Below are positions 32,390 to 41,231 of a DNA stretch of 64,000 nt, piece after piece. How positions within the stretch are numbered: the stretch's first letter is position 1; each line of letters opens with the position of its first letter. Below the pieces are notes generated by a model, which had not been told where the DNA came from, made no database searches, and saw nothing but the letters and a program-made list of their open reading frames with translations. The stretch is from Nocardia sp. NBC_01327 (GTDB lineage Bacteria; Actinomycetota; Actinomycetes; Mycobacteriales; Mycobacteriaceae): NCBI RefSeq assembly GCF_035958815.1, contig NZ_CP108383.1, forward strand, positions 3,472,001-3,536,000, written 5' to 3'. The position numbers and the translations under genes were made by a program.

Positions 32390-33178
32390 TCAGGCCGGAT
32401 CGGCGATGAGCTGCAAATACGCGGTATCGAGAGGAATGTCGACCGCGTACCACGCCGCGGGCCGATCGTCATCACGCGGGCACCAGGCGGTCGCGATACA
32501 CAGCCGGGCCACTTCGGTACTGGCCAAACCGGGCAGATGCCACGCGATTCGCGCCGGATCCGCGTACCGCACACCGTATTCGGAGGCATCCTCGCCGGTC
32601 GGCAGCTGACGCGCCCAGCTGCTGGGCATCAGCCGCCCGTCCGCCGCCTGCAGGGCGAGCAGTTCCGAATCCGGCCCGCCGATCGACACCATGAAGTGCT
32701 CGTTCTCGACGCTCACGGCCGCAAGGCATTCGCCGGAGTCCTGCCCACCGAGGGCATCGCCGGGCAGATCGGTCATTTCGGCAGAGACGACCAGTCCCGA
32801 TACCCGCGTTCGCGCCTGCACCTGCCAGATTCCGGCCCACACCGGAACCGGCGCACCGCCGTCCCACGCCGGAACCTCGATGCTCCCGATCAGCAGATCG
32901 ACCGTCGCGGTGCGATGCTGCCACCGATGCAGATGTGACCCGTTCGGTAAGCACCACAACGTATTCGGCGCCGCGGGTAGCGCCTCCGATCCGAGCGTGA
33001 GGGAGAATCCGACAGTGCCGAGTGGCGTGTCGATCACCGCTGGGCGACTGTCTGCCTGGGCCAGATGGTCGGTGGGGAGCATCGACCCATCATGCAGGTC
33101 GGCCTTTTCGGGGAATCTGTGGGCCGCCGAAACCGCCGCGCTGCCACCACGAAACAGGTAGGTCGCGGTCGGCTGCAT
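32390..33178 (-). CDS. Hypothetical protein
   Basis: A 262-aa soluble protein without a recognised family. It has strand-rich stretches such as TPLGTVGFSLTLGSEALPAAPNTLWCLPNGSHLHRWQHRTATVDLLIGSIEVPAWDGG and ends with WYAVDIPLDTAYLQLIADP. ATG 33178 is chosen because the frame upstream is poor in coding character. No signal peptide or TM segment. It is divergent from the fused HadAB-like gene, 176 nt apart. Confidence 0.6.
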   Translation of the reverse strand: MQPTATYLFRGGSAAVSAAHRFPEKADLHDGSMLPTDHLAQADSRPAVIDTPLGTVGFSLTLGSEALPAAPNTLWCLPNGSHLHRWQHRTATVDLLIGSIEVPAWDGGAPVPVWAGIWQVQARTRVSGLVVSAEMTDLPGDALGGQDSGECLAAVSVENEHFMVSIGGPDSELLALQAADGRLMPSSWARQLPTGEDASEYGVRYADPARIAWHLPGLASTEVARLCIATAWCPRDDDRPAAWYAVDIPLDTAYLQLIADPA

Positions 33179-33354
33179 GGTGGGTTGCCCGGCTCCGTGA
33201 TGTTTCGACGAACCGCACACCGCTCCGAGCCGAGATGGCCTCAGCCCGTTGGCTTTCGGATATTCCGTGCCGGCCGATCCGAACTGCGCGCGGCGGCAGG
33301 TGCGCTGTCCCTGTGGGAGAGTGGTTCCGCTCGAACGATGAAAGGGAAGCCTTG

Positions 33355-34368
33355 ATGGAGACAGCATTCGACGTAGCCGGGCTGATCGGCTACCGCTATC
33401 GCGCCGACGACTACTACGAGGTCGGTCGCGAGAAGATCCGCGAATACGCGCGAGCTGTCCAGGCTTACCATCCGGCGCACTGGACCGAGTCCGCCGCGGG
33501 CGAATTCGGATACTCCGGGCTGGTCGCGCCGGCCACCTTCACCTCGATCGTGGCCATGCGGACCAATCGCGTGCTGTTCGAGGACGTCATGACCGGCTAC
33601 GACACGTTCCTGCATACCGACCAGGTCTTCGAATTTCACCAGCCTGTCGTGGCCGGTGACCGACTGACCGTCGATGTCGAACTGTCCTCGGTTCGCCGAG
33701 TCGCGGGGCGGGACCTGCTCACCGTCACCAATACCTTCACCGATCTGTCCGGCCGGATTGTGCAGATCATGCACACCACACTCGTCGGCATCACCAGCGA
33801 TGACGTCGATGCCGATATCAGCGATGCCATCGAGGGCGTGGTCATGAGCGGTGTGGACGTCGCGCCGTTGTCCCCGGCTCCGCACGCCGCAGACGCCGCA
33901 CAGACCGCCCTCTCTTCGCAGGTATCGCGAACACGTGTGCCGCACACCGCAATCCGCTTCGACGACATCGCCGCCGGTGACGAGCTACCGCCCCGCACCG
34001 TCCAGCTGACGCGCGGCGACCTGGTGAACTACGCGGGTGTCGCCGGTGATGCGAATCCGATCCACTGGAACGAGGAGGTCGCCGCACTGGCTGGCCTGCC
34101 CGACGTCATTGCGCACGGCATGCTGACCATGGGCCTCGGCGCCGGTTTTGTCACCGACTGGCTCGGCGACCCCGGTGCCATCGTCCGATACACGGCCCGC
34201 CTGTCGAACTACACCGTTGTCGAAGCCGTCTCGGCCGGAGCCGTGGAGTTCAGCGGGCGAATCAAATCGCTCGACCCCGAAACCAGAACCGCCACGGTCG
34301 TCCTCATCGCAAAGTCCGCCGGCCGCAAGATCTTCGGCCTGGCCACCACGGAGATCCGCCTCGCATAG
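33355..34368 (+). CDS. Fused HadA-HadB-like MaoC dehydratase
   Basis: (R)-specific enoyl hydratase/3-hydroxyacyl dehydratase with two hot-dog domains in one 337-aa chain. Residues 1-150 follow HadA (FAS1-like dehydratase): YYEVGREKIREYARAVQAYHPAHW, GYSGLVAPATFTSIV. Residues 195-337 follow HadB/MaoC: RGDLVNYAGVAGDANPIHWNEEVAALAGLPDVIAHGMLTMG, which contains the catalytic Asp and His (DxNPIH). In mycobacteria HadA and HadB are separate subunits of the FAS-II mycolate cycle. AAAGGGAAG at 33340-33348 sets ATG 33355. It stands apart from other fatty-acid genes and may serve a specialised lipid. Confidence 0.85.
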   Translation: METAFDVAGLIGYRYRADDYYEVGREKIREYARAVQAYHPAHWTESAAGEFGYSGLVAPATFTSIVAMRTNRVLFEDVMTGYDTFLHTDQVFEFHQPVVAGDRLTVDVELSSVRRVAGRDLLTVTNTFTDLSGRIVQIMHTTLVGITSDDVDADISDAIEGVVMSGVDVAPLSPAPHAADAAQTALSSQVSRTRVPHTAIRFDDIAAGDELPPRTVQLTRGDLVNYAGVAGDANPIHWNEEVAALAGLPDVIAHGMLTMGLGAGFVTDWLGDPGAIVRYTARLSNYTVVEAVSAGAVEFSGRIKSLDPETRTATVVLIAKSAGRKIFGLATTEIRLA

Positions 34369-34375
34369 TCGCCGG

Positions 34376-34741
34376 TCAGTCGAGACAGAACTCGTTGCCC
34401 TCGATATCCTGCATCACCAGGCACGATTCATTGACTCCATCGGCACGCAGCAGCCGCACCCGTACCGCGCCGAGCGCAACCAATCGCGCGCATTCCTCCT
34501 CGAGCGCGGCCACGCGCTCGTCCCCCACGAGCCCGGTCCCGACCCGCACATCAAGATGCACCCGATTCTTGACGACCTTGCCTTCGGGCACCCGCTGAAA
34601 GTACAAGCGCGGCCCCACCCCCGAGGGATCGACGCCCGCCGACCCCCGATGTTCGTATCCCAGTACCTCGCACCAAAAGCGAGCGACGCGCTCAGGCTCC
34701 GCACAGTCGAAGGTGACTTGAATAGTTCTGACCGCTGCCAT
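34376..34741 (-). CDS. Glyoxalase-like VOC protein
   Basis: A 121-aa single-repeat VOC protein. AAVRTIQVTFDCAEPERVARFWCEVLGYEHR starts the module, LYFQRVPEGKVVKNRVHLDVRVG is the central strand pair, and LVMQDIEGNEFCLD the end with the usual terminal Glu. This glyoxalase_6-type arrangement often occurs in uncharacterised actinobacterial enzymes or drug-binding proteins. ATG 34741 is the domain-consistent start. It converges with the fused HadAB-like gene, 7 nt between the stops. Confidence 0.75.
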   Translation of the reverse strand: MAAVRTIQVTFDCAEPERVARFWCEVLGYEHRGSAGVDPSGVGPRLYFQRVPEGKVVKNRVHLDVRVGTGLVGDERVAALEEECARLVALGAVRVRLLRADGVNESCLVMQDIEGNEFCLD

Positions 34742-34831
34742 CGCTCCACCATAAAGGCGGGCCGAAGTCCGCATCGAAATCGACTGGCACACACCGCCCA
34801 CGCACTCTGGAGAGTAGGAGAGACGTCTCGC

Positions 34832-35443
34832 ATGAGCCTTTCAGCACATTTGGAGCAGCTCGGCCGCCCGCTGGTCGAGGAGCAGCTGGCGCACCCGACG
34901 GTGGCGGGGATCGCTGCGGGCAACCTCGCCGAGCCGGTGTTCCGCTCCTGGCTGGAACAGGACTACCTGTTCCTGCTCGACTACGTCCGTGTCTTCTCCC
35001 GCCTCGCCTGGCAGGCGCCCGCCGGCCACCTCGGCGACCTGGTCGACCTCGCACACGCCACTTACCACGACGAACTCTCGCTGCACCGCAGTCTGGCCGC
35101 GGAGTTCGGCGCCGACCTCGAGAGCGCCGTAAAAGGCGAACCGTGCACGAAATACACTGCGTTCCTGCTGGATTCGGCCGCGAACTACGCCGACGGCCTA
35201 GCCGCCCTCTACCCTTGTATGTGGGGCTACTCAACGCTCGGCGGCCTCCTCGCGGCGAACCCGCCCGCCGACCCGCGCTACCGGCGCTGGATCGACACCT
35301 ACGCCGATCCCGGCTTCGCAGCGCTCACCGCCCGCTGTGCCCAGATGCTCGACGAGGTCGGCGGCGATAACGCGGAGGACCTGTTCCTGACCGGCATGCG
35401 CCATGAACTCGCATTCTGGGATGTGCCGTTCAGCCGCGAGTGA
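34832..35443 (+). CDS. TenA/thiaminase II-family protein
   Basis: All-helical cytosolic protein of 203 aa. SWLEQDYLFLLDYVRVF, YHDELSLHRSLAAEFG and LYPCMWGYSTLGGLLA are family signatures; the Cys of YPCMW and the Glu of FLTGMRHELAFWDVPF correspond to the catalytic Cys and Glu of TenA, which hydrolyses aminopyrimidine forms of thiamin. GTAGGAG at 34815-34821 supports ATG 34832. No thiamin gene is nearby, so the role could be salvage or a diverged TenA-like reaction. Confidence 0.85.
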   Translation: MSLSAHLEQLGRPLVEEQLAHPTVAGIAAGNLAEPVFRSWLEQDYLFLLDYVRVFSRLAWQAPAGHLGDLVDLAHATYHDELSLHRSLAAEFGADLESAVKGEPCTKYTAFLLDSAANYADGLAALYPCMWGYSTLGGLLAANPPADPRYRRWIDTYADPGFAALTARCAQMLDEVGGDNAEDLFLTGMRHELAFWDVPFSRE

Positions 35444-35665
35444 ATCGATAGGTGATATCCGTAGACGGCCCGACCGCGACCGCGCCGTCCCGCGCGGGAT
35501 TGAGCTGAATCGACCTTGGCCTGTGTGACGTGCTCGTCCTCGGGGAGGGCGACCACATCATCGCCCGCGGCAATCAGCAAACAAACCGCATGGTCAATGA
35601 CGTTCTGCGGGTGGATGTTTCACCTGGCTACGCGCTGCTGCCGCCCGCCTGAACGAGCGGTTTCT

Positions 35666-36304
35666 TCAGGCGGCGAAGACGGTACGGACGATGGACTCGT
35701 CGCCCTCGATTTCGACCAGTCCGAGGGCGAGGGCGTCGCTGAGGGTGAGGGCGCCTGCGGCGAGGCCGAGGACGTAGCCGGGGTCGGTGCGGACGGTGGC
35801 GTCGAGGGCGCGGCCGTCACGGGGGCCGACATCGAAGCCGGAGCGCGTCGCGTGGAGCTGGAGGGATGAGTCGCCGATCTCGAGCCCGACCGTCGCCGAG
35901 AGGCGGACCTTGACCCGGGTGGCGAGCAGGGCGGGGACGGCGAGGGCGAGCCACTCGGGGCGGAAGGAGTCGCCGTCGGGGCCGCGCAGCATCAGGGGCG
36001 TGGACCAGCGGATCAGGCTCTCGATCGTCGGGCGTAGCTCGGCGCCCCATGGTGTGAGGGCGTATTCGACCACGCTGCCCTCGCCGGCTAGTCGCCGCTC
36101 GATCACATCCGAGGCCTCGAGGTCGCGGAGCCGGTCGGCGAGCATATTGGTCGCGATGCCGGGCAGGCCCTCGAACAGGTCACGGTAGCGGGCAGGGGCG
36201 ATGAGGAGCTGGCGGACGATGAGAAGGTTCCACCGGTCGCCGACCACTTCGAGGGACCGGGCGAGCCCACAGTACTGGCCGTAGCTACGCATGGTTTCCT
36301 TCAT
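35666..36304 (-). CDS. HxlR-family transcriptional regulator with SCP2-like C-terminus
   Basis: A 212-aa regulator. Residues 1-95 form the HxlR winged helix (YGQYCGLARSLEVVGDRWNLLIVRQLLIAPARYRDLFEGLPGIATNMLADRLRDLEASDVI). The C-terminal 90 residues (VGLEIGDSSLQLHATRSGFDVGPRD...LDATVRTDPGYVLGLAAGALTLSDALALGLVEIEG) resemble an SCP2 sterol-carrier fold that could bind a hydrophobic ligand. ATG 36304 or 36292 may be the start. It is divergent from the dehalogenase-like gene, with two near-identical palindromes between, so it probably controls both. Confidence 0.82.
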   Translation of the reverse strand: MKETMRSYGQYCGLARSLEVVGDRWNLLIVRQLLIAPARYRDLFEGLPGIATNMLADRLRDLEASDVIERRLAGEGSVVEYALTPWGAELRPTIESLIRWSTPLMLRGPDGDSFRPEWLALAVPALLATRVKVRLSATVGLEIGDSSLQLHATRSGFDVGPRDGRALDATVRTDPGYVLGLAAGALTLSDALALGLVEIEGDESIVRTVFAA

Positions 36305-36307
36305 TCT

Positions 36308-36341
36308 CTTGAGATTCTCAAGTGTGCGTGAGATCCTCAAG
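36308..36341. promoter_or_regulatory. Two HxlR operator-like palindromes
   Basis: CTTGAGATTCTCAAG (36308-36322) is a perfect 15-bp palindrome. CGTGAGATCCTCAAG (36327-36341) repeats it with three differences, 19 bp away. Both lie between the HxlR gene and the dehalogenase-like gene. Confidence 0.7.
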
Positions 36342-36374
36342 CTTACCTGGATACCCACTTCAGAGGGGTTCGCG

Positions 36375-37256
36375 ATGGCTGATATCACCAAGAGCGTTCG
36401 GCCCGACTGGGTCGACGATGCCCTGTTCCCGTTCGAGAGTCGCTTCATCGATATCGAAGGGCACAGCGTGCACTACGTCGACGAGGGGTCGGGTCCCACA
36501 CTGCTACTCCTGCATGGCAACCCGACCTGGTCGTTCCTCTGGCGCGATGTGATCAGCGCGCTGCGCGACGACTTCCGTTGCATCGCTGTGGATTACCCGG
36601 GCTTCGGGCTGTCGGCTGCGAAGCCCGGTTACCGTTTCCTGCCCGAGGAGCACGCAGAGGTGGTGACCGGATTTGTCGACGCGCTCGGCCTCGAGGGTGT
36701 CACTCTGATCGGGCAGGACTGGGGCGGCCTGATCGGCCTGGCGGTCGCGCAGCGGCGGCCGGATGTCTTCGATCGGTTGGTGCTCGCCAACACCTGGGCC
36801 TGGCCGGTCAACGGCGACATGCACTTCGAGGCGTTCTCGCGCATTGTCGGCGGACCCGCGATCCGCTTTCTGGTCCGGCGGTTCAATCTCCTTGTCGCCG
36901 CGTTCATCCCCATCGGCCACCGACGGCGGAAGCCGACCGCGGCCGAGATGACCCACTATCGCCGAGCGCTGGACACCCCCGGGCGACGCCAGGCCTGCGC
37001 CGTGCTCCCCGGCCGGATTCTCGCCAGCCGGGCCTTCTTCGCCGAGGTCGAAGCCAGCCTCGCCGACATCGCCCACCTGCCGACACTGATCGTCTGGGGT
37101 GACGCCGATTTCGCCTTCCGCCCCCAGGAGCGCGAGCGGCTGGAGGCGACGTTCCCCGACCACAAGACCGTGATCGTCGAGGGCGCCGGAATCTACGTGG
37201 AGTCCGACGCACCCGAGGAATTCGTCGCCGCGATCCGCGACTGGACAGCGACATAG
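36375..37256 (+). CDS. Haloalkane dehalogenase-like protein lacking the catalytic histidine
   Basis: Alpha/beta hydrolase of 293 aa. HGNPTWSFLWRDV supplies oxyanion and halide-binding residues, GQDWGG the nucleophile Asp115 and halide-binding Trp116, and VWGDADFAF the acid (Asp245). The position that is His in the family (GAGHxxxED) is Ile273 here (GAGIYVESDAPEE). Haloalkane dehalogenases use that His to hydrolyse the covalent alkyl-Asp intermediate, so this protein may trap its substrate or carry out another reaction. ATG 36375 is the first domain-consistent start. It is controlled in all likelihood by the divergent HxlR protein. Confidence 0.82.
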   Translation: MADITKSVRPDWVDDALFPFESRFIDIEGHSVHYVDEGSGPTLLLLHGNPTWSFLWRDVISALRDDFRCIAVDYPGFGLSAAKPGYRFLPEEHAEVVTGFVDALGLEGVTLIGQDWGGLIGLAVAQRRPDVFDRLVLANTWAWPVNGDMHFEAFSRIVGGPAIRFLVRRFNLLVAAFIPIGHRRRKPTAAEMTHYRRALDTPGRRQACAVLPGRILASRAFFAEVEASLADIAHLPTLIVWGDADFAFRPQERERLEATFPDHKTVIVEGAGIYVESDAPEEFVAAIRDWTAT

Positions 37257-37681
37257 CGGACCCACGGACTCGAATCGATACACCCCGCGTCTCGATACAT
37301 CCCGCGTCCACGATCGCAGCGGACGCGGGACGGTCGGGTGTCACACGTCAGCGCCTTGCACAGCACCGATTCCGTTCGCACGCTGGCTGATTCAGCGTGC
37401 GGAACCCGAGGGGTTGTCGAGGGCGTCGATGACCGCGTGAATCCGCAGCTACGAGTGACCTTCGTGCCACGGTGTCCAGCGTCGGGGATGAGCCGCAGCC
37501 AGGTGCCTTCGCTGGGGTTGGCCGCATAACTTTTCGCCCCTGATCCGCACGATTGGCAGCACCTTTGGCGTCTGGAGCGCGTGGCCGTGCGGCCGGGATT
37601 GCCGTCGACCTCGACGATTACCTCCCCGCCATGTCGCCATCGGGGTTCCATCGGGTCCGCCGAGCGGCATGAAAGATCCGG
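37257..37681. other. Intergenic stretch without a supportable gene
   Basis: 425 nt between convergent genes. A short leftward frame ending near 37395 reads IHAVIDALDNPSGSAR and may be a scrap of a lost gene, but it has no start or ribosome site. CGGGATGTATCGAGACGCGGGG-like sequence near 37285-37330 is repetitive (CCCGCGTC twice). Nothing else seen. Confidence 0.4.
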
Positions 37682-38593
37682 TCAGAATGCTGACTGTGCC
37701 ACTGCGAGTAGGTCGTTAGCGGGTTGGGTGAGCGGGCCGAGGACGCCGGGGGAGAGCGGGGACATCGATGCGATTGCGGTCCGAAGTGAGGTGACTGCTG
37801 ACTTGGTGTCGGGACTGATCGCGGCGAAGGCCTCGGACACCGCCGCGACAGGCTGGAGTGTCAGCGGATCAGTCTGGGGCGCTTGGGTGTTCAGGAGAGG
37901 GACAGAAGCGCTGGCAGCGGCCGCGTTTGCCGGAACCGCGTTGGCCGGAACCGCGTCGGCCGGGACTGCGTCGGCCGAGACCGCGTTGGCCGGAGGCGCG
38001 TCGACGCCAGCGCCCAAGGCCCCACCGGCGGCTCCGCCGATGACGGCTCCGCCGACGAGGCCGACGATATCCACGGGAATGGCGACAGCCAGTCCGCCGA
38101 GCAGGCAGCCGGCCACACCGCCGACCGCCGCCCCGACCGGGGCGCCCGCACCGACGGTCGGGAGCGCGCCGATGACGCCACCGGCGACCGCGCCGACCGC
38201 CGCGCCGACTCCGCATCCCACGATCTCGAGCGGGAAGACGGCGACCTTCCCGATGACCGCGCCGAGGACTCCTCCTGTGACTGTGGAGGCATTGCGGCGG
38301 TCGGATTCATTGCTGGGGAAGCCGATACCGTTGAAGGCGGTGGTGATCTGCTGCTGCACGCCGTCCAAATAGCTCTGGGCCTGGTCGCGGAGTTGAGGGT
38401 CGATGCCCTCCGGAAGTTGTACGGACTCGGATACCGGCCGCGGGGAGCCGGAATCCGCTGCTGCCGGGAGTATTTCGGGGCGCGCGAGGTGGCCCGTGGG
38501 AACATCAGCGGAGTGCGCTGCGGCCGTGCCGGATCCGAACGCGAGAAGTGCGGGCACTGCGGTCAAGGCTGCGTAAGCGCGCAGGTTGGTCAT
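37682..38593 (-). CDS. Secreted glycine-zipper protein, paralogue 1
   Basis: Exported protein of 303 aa. Signal: AYAALTAVPALLAFGSGTAAA-HS. Residues 60-100 form an amphipathic region (LPEGIDPQLRDQAQSYLDGVQQQITTAFNGIGFPSNESDRR). Residues 105-195 are hydrophobic with repeated GxxxG/AxxxG (GGVLGAVIGKVAVFPLEIVGCGVGAAVGAVAGGVIGALPTVGAG), including two Cys. A pentapeptide repeat region (VPANA, VSADA) follows, then a helical tail. The layout equals that of the gene at 47373, so the two are paralogues. Glycine-zipper segments can make oligomeric membrane or pore-like structures; no function is known. Confidence 0.75.
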   Translation of the reverse strand: MTNLRAYAALTAVPALLAFGSGTAAAHSADVPTGHLARPEILPAAADSGSPRPVSESVQLPEGIDPQLRDQAQSYLDGVQQQITTAFNGIGFPSNESDRRNASTVTGGVLGAVIGKVAVFPLEIVGCGVGAAVGAVAGGVIGALPTVGAGAPVGAAVGGVAGCLLGGLAVAIPVDIVGLVGGAVIGGAAGGALGAGVDAPPANAVSADAVPADAVPANAVPANAAAASASVPLLNTQAPQTDPLTLQPVAAVSEAFAAISPDTKSAVTSLRTAIASMSPLSPGVLGPLTQPANDLLAVAQSAF

Positions 38594-38734
38594 CGGCGCA
38601 TCCCTCGATCTGGCGAACCACCGTCGAGCCGCTCGGGAGCGGACCCGAACCTGCGGTGGCCACGCTGCCCGCCGATCTTACCCCGGACTCCTTACCCAAC
38701 AGAATGATTCATCACGAACTGCGCCACCCTCGGC

Positions 38735-39571
38735 TCAGCGGAAGTCGTCGGCGTGGTCTCGGGCCCACTGCGCGAATGTCAGTGCGGGGCGGCCGATGAC
38801 ATCCTCGATAGTCGTGGAGATCTGCGGCGGTTCGTCCGCTGCTGCCTTCCACCCGCTGAGGAACGCCTCGGCGACAAACGGCGGCAGCGTCTTTTCCAGC
38901 TCCGCGCGCGCCTGGTCGACGGATGATTCCTCGACAGTGATGTCGCGGCCGATAGCCGCACCGATGTCCCGCACCTGCTGCCGCAGCGTGAGCGCCTCGG
39001 GTCCGTGCGCGAGATACGCTCTGCCTTCGTGACCCGGCTCGGTCAATGCGGCCAAAGCAATTGCCGCCAAGTCTTTTTCGTGGACAGGAGTCGTGCGCGC
39101 GTCAGGGTACGGCAGCCGAACGGTGCGCTCCCCGCGAATCGGCTCCTGCCACCACCGCACCGTATTGCTGGCGAACATACCGGGCCGAATGAACGTCCAC
39201 GCCAACCTCGATGCCTCGAGCGCGGATTCGACCCGACTGTGTATCAGAGCGATCGGGTTGTCCGTGGCTGCCGTCGCGACCGCCGCGGACGAGAGCAGCA
39301 CAACGTGTTGCACCCCAGCGGATTCGGCCGCCGCCACGAATCCGTCGATCCCCTCGGGCTTGGCGTAGAGGAATACGCGCTGCGCACCGTCGAGTGCGGC
39401 GGGCAGCGTCTCGGCGCGATCGAGGTCGGCGAATACCACATCGGCTCCCGCTGGAAGCGCCGCCGCATCGGGACTCCGGCTTGTCAGGCGAACCTGTGCG
39501 CCAACGGAATTCAGCCCCGCCGCCACATGGCGGCCGACGTTTCCACTGGCTCCGAACACGACTGTCAACAT
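38735..39571 (-). CDS. NmrA-like NAD(P)H-binding protein
   Basis: Atypical SDR of 278 aa. VVFGASGNVGRHVAAGL is the nucleotide loop; RLTSRSPDAA suggests NADP. VLLSSAAVATAATDNPIALIHSRVESALEASRLAWTFIRPGMFASN is the conserved central part without a canonical YxxxK, as in NmrA/HSCARG-type redox sensors and quinone reductases. It is divergent from the gene at 39664, which encodes another Rossmann protein. Confidence 0.85.
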   Translation of the reverse strand: MLTVVFGASGNVGRHVAAGLNSVGAQVRLTSRSPDAAALPAGADVVFADLDRAETLPAALDGAQRVFLYAKPEGIDGFVAAAESAGVQHVVLLSSAAVATAATDNPIALIHSRVESALEASRLAWTFIRPGMFASNTVRWWQEPIRGERTVRLPYPDARTTPVHEKDLAAIALAALTEPGHEGRAYLAHGPEALTLRQQVRDIGAAIGRDITVEESSVDQARAELEKTLPPFVAEAFLSGWKAAADEPPQISTTIEDVIGRPALTFAQWARDHADDFR

Positions 39572-39663
39572 ATCCGCAGCGTAGGCACGAAACTCTCCGA
39601 ACCCAAGTGCCGCGTGGACGTCGGGCAGGTAGTTCCCCGCGATCCGCGCGCCGCTGAGGCAAG

Positions 39664-40338
39664 ATGCCTGGCATGAAGGTAATCCTTTTCGGCGCGACCG
39701 GCATGATCGGACAGGGCGTGCTCAATGAGTGCCTGCGGGACGAGCGGGTGGAGCAGGTGCTCGCCGTCGGGCGCAGCTCGCTGGGGATCGACAATCCCAA
39801 GCTGCGCGAGCTGGTCCAGCCCGATCCGACCGATCTCTCCGCGATCGCCGGTGAGCTGCCGGAGTTCGATGCGTGCTTCTTCTGCCTCGGCGTCTCGTCG
39901 GTAGGCATGAAGGAGCAGGACTATCGCCGGATCACCTACGACCTGACCTTGAAGGTCGGTCGCACACTGGCGGCCGCGAACCCGAAGCTGGTATTCATCT
40001 ACGTCTCCGGGCAGGGCACCGACAGCACCGAGCAGGGTCGCTCCATGTGGGGCCGGGTGAAGGGGAAGACCGAGAACGATCTACTCGCACTTCCCTTCCA
40101 GGCGTACATGTTCCGGCCCGGATTCGTGCAGCCGATGGACGGCGTCATCTCCAAGACCCCGCTGTATCGCGCCGCCTACGCGATCACCGGTCCGTTGATC
40201 CCGCTGTTCAAGCGCCTGGCGCCGAACGCGGTCAACGACAATCGGGAGATCGGCCGAGCCATGATCGCCGTCGCTGCCTCCGGGGCGGACGCGCGTGTGC
40301 TCAAGCCCCGAGAGATCAACGCGCGAGCCAAGTCCTAG
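39664..40338 (+). CDS. NAD-dependent epimerase-like (HTATIP2-type) protein
   Basis: A 224-aa Rossmann protein. KVILFGATGMIGQGVLNECLRDERV begins the fold, and DACFFCLGVSSVGMKEQDYRRITYDLT and KLVFIYVSGQGTDSTEQGRSMWGRVKGKTENDLL follow the TIP30/HTATIP2-like pattern. The usual YxxxK is not evident, so catalysis is uncertain. ATG 39664 has TGAGG at 39655-39659; ATG 39673 is the alternative. Short divergent spacing (92 nt) from the NmrA-like gene suggests a shared regulatory region. Confidence 0.82.
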   Translation: MPGMKVILFGATGMIGQGVLNECLRDERVEQVLAVGRSSLGIDNPKLRELVQPDPTDLSAIAGELPEFDACFFCLGVSSVGMKEQDYRRITYDLTLKVGRTLAAANPKLVFIYVSGQGTDSTEQGRSMWGRVKGKTENDLLALPFQAYMFRPGFVQPMDGVISKTPLYRAAYAITGPLIPLFKRLAPNAVNDNREIGRAMIAVAASGADARVLKPREINARAKS

Positions 40339-40348
40339 CAGGGGAGAA

Positions 40349-40789
40349 TCAGCCCGGCTGACTGCCCGGCAGGAAATAGACCACCTCCCACAGATGCCCG
40401 TCGGGGTCGCCGAAGTACCCGGCATAAATCCCCCACGGCCGCTCGAGCGGCGCCCGCACCACAGTGCCCCCGGCCTCGACAGCACGCTGAAGCGTGCTGT
40501 CCACCTCCTCGCGACTGTCCACGAAGTACCCCAGGCTCATCGGCGAACCGGCGACCCGTTCGACCGGAACACCGGCGTCCTGCGCCAAATCCTCCCGCGA
40601 GTACAGCGACAGAATGAGCCCACTGCCGAGGGTGAACATGGCGACCGCACCCCCGGGATTCTCCGCGTCACGGACGTACTCGGTGCCGATGATCCCGGCC
40701 GAACTCAACCCGAGCCCCTCCCGATAGAACCGCAGCGAGCGACCCACATCCCGCACGCCCAGCGTCACAGCCCCGATATTCACCGTCAT
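40349..40789 (-). CDS. VOC-family protein
   Basis: A 146-aa VOC protein with both modules. VNIGAVTLGVRDVGRSLRFYREGLGL starts module 1, ILSLYSREDLAQDAGV the loop strand, MSLGYFVDSREEVDSTLQRAVEAGGTV the second module, and GIYAGYFGDPDGHLWEVVYF carries the terminal metal-ligand Glu. This pattern is that of glyoxalase-like and bleomycin-resistance-like proteins. GGAGG with 5-6 nt spacing sets ATG 40789. It converges with the gene at 39664. Confidence 0.82.
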   Translation of the reverse strand: MTVNIGAVTLGVRDVGRSLRFYREGLGLSSAGIIGTEYVRDAENPGGAVAMFTLGSGLILSLYSREDLAQDAGVPVERVAGSPMSLGYFVDSREEVDSTLQRAVEAGGTVVRAPLERPWGIYAGYFGDPDGHLWEVVYFLPGSQPG

Positions 40790-41231
40790 GCCGACCTCCA
40801 CCTCTTCCACCGCCGTGGTCAATCGACCCATCGAACCGGATATGCCCGGTACAGCGTGGCTTCCCGCGCCGACACAAGTCTTGAAGGAATCGGACACCCG
40901 TCACACTCGCGGGCCATGCGCAGCGGTCGCCAGCCACGCGGCGTCGGCTCAGACAGGTACTGAGCGTTCATCGGCCGCAGCGAGCGTGCGCTGAGATGGC
41001 CTGTCTGCTCGACTAGCGCACGGCACGTCCGCTGGTCCGCCCTCGCGCGCTGATGCGCGGCGACGCCCGACCAGGTGGCGAGACCTCCCGCTGCGTACCA
41101 CCGTTCCCCGCCCGCGGTTCTCGACAGGCCCGGCCTACTCCAGCCGACCTTGCACCCCGGGTCAGACCCGCGCCAGCGCCGTGTCAGTTCGGCGTCAGCT
41201 CGGTGTAAGCCGCTCTGGCGACAGTAGTGAC
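40790..41231. other. Intergenic stretch without a supportable gene
   Basis: 442 nt between the divergent VOC and GtrA-like genes. Open frames exist on both strands but have no ribosome site, domain or convincing start. It presumably holds both promoters; no clear operator repeat was seen. Confidence 0.4.

Noticed and set aside
35444..35665. Short frames between the TenA and HxlR genes
   Set aside because: Under 60 codons in any consistent frame, without a ribosome site or recognisable domain; treated as a convergent intergenic gap.
37193..37651. Leftward frame after the dehalogenase-like gene
   Set aside because: It overlaps the end of that gene in antisense, is Arg/Ser/Thr-rich, and has no start signal.
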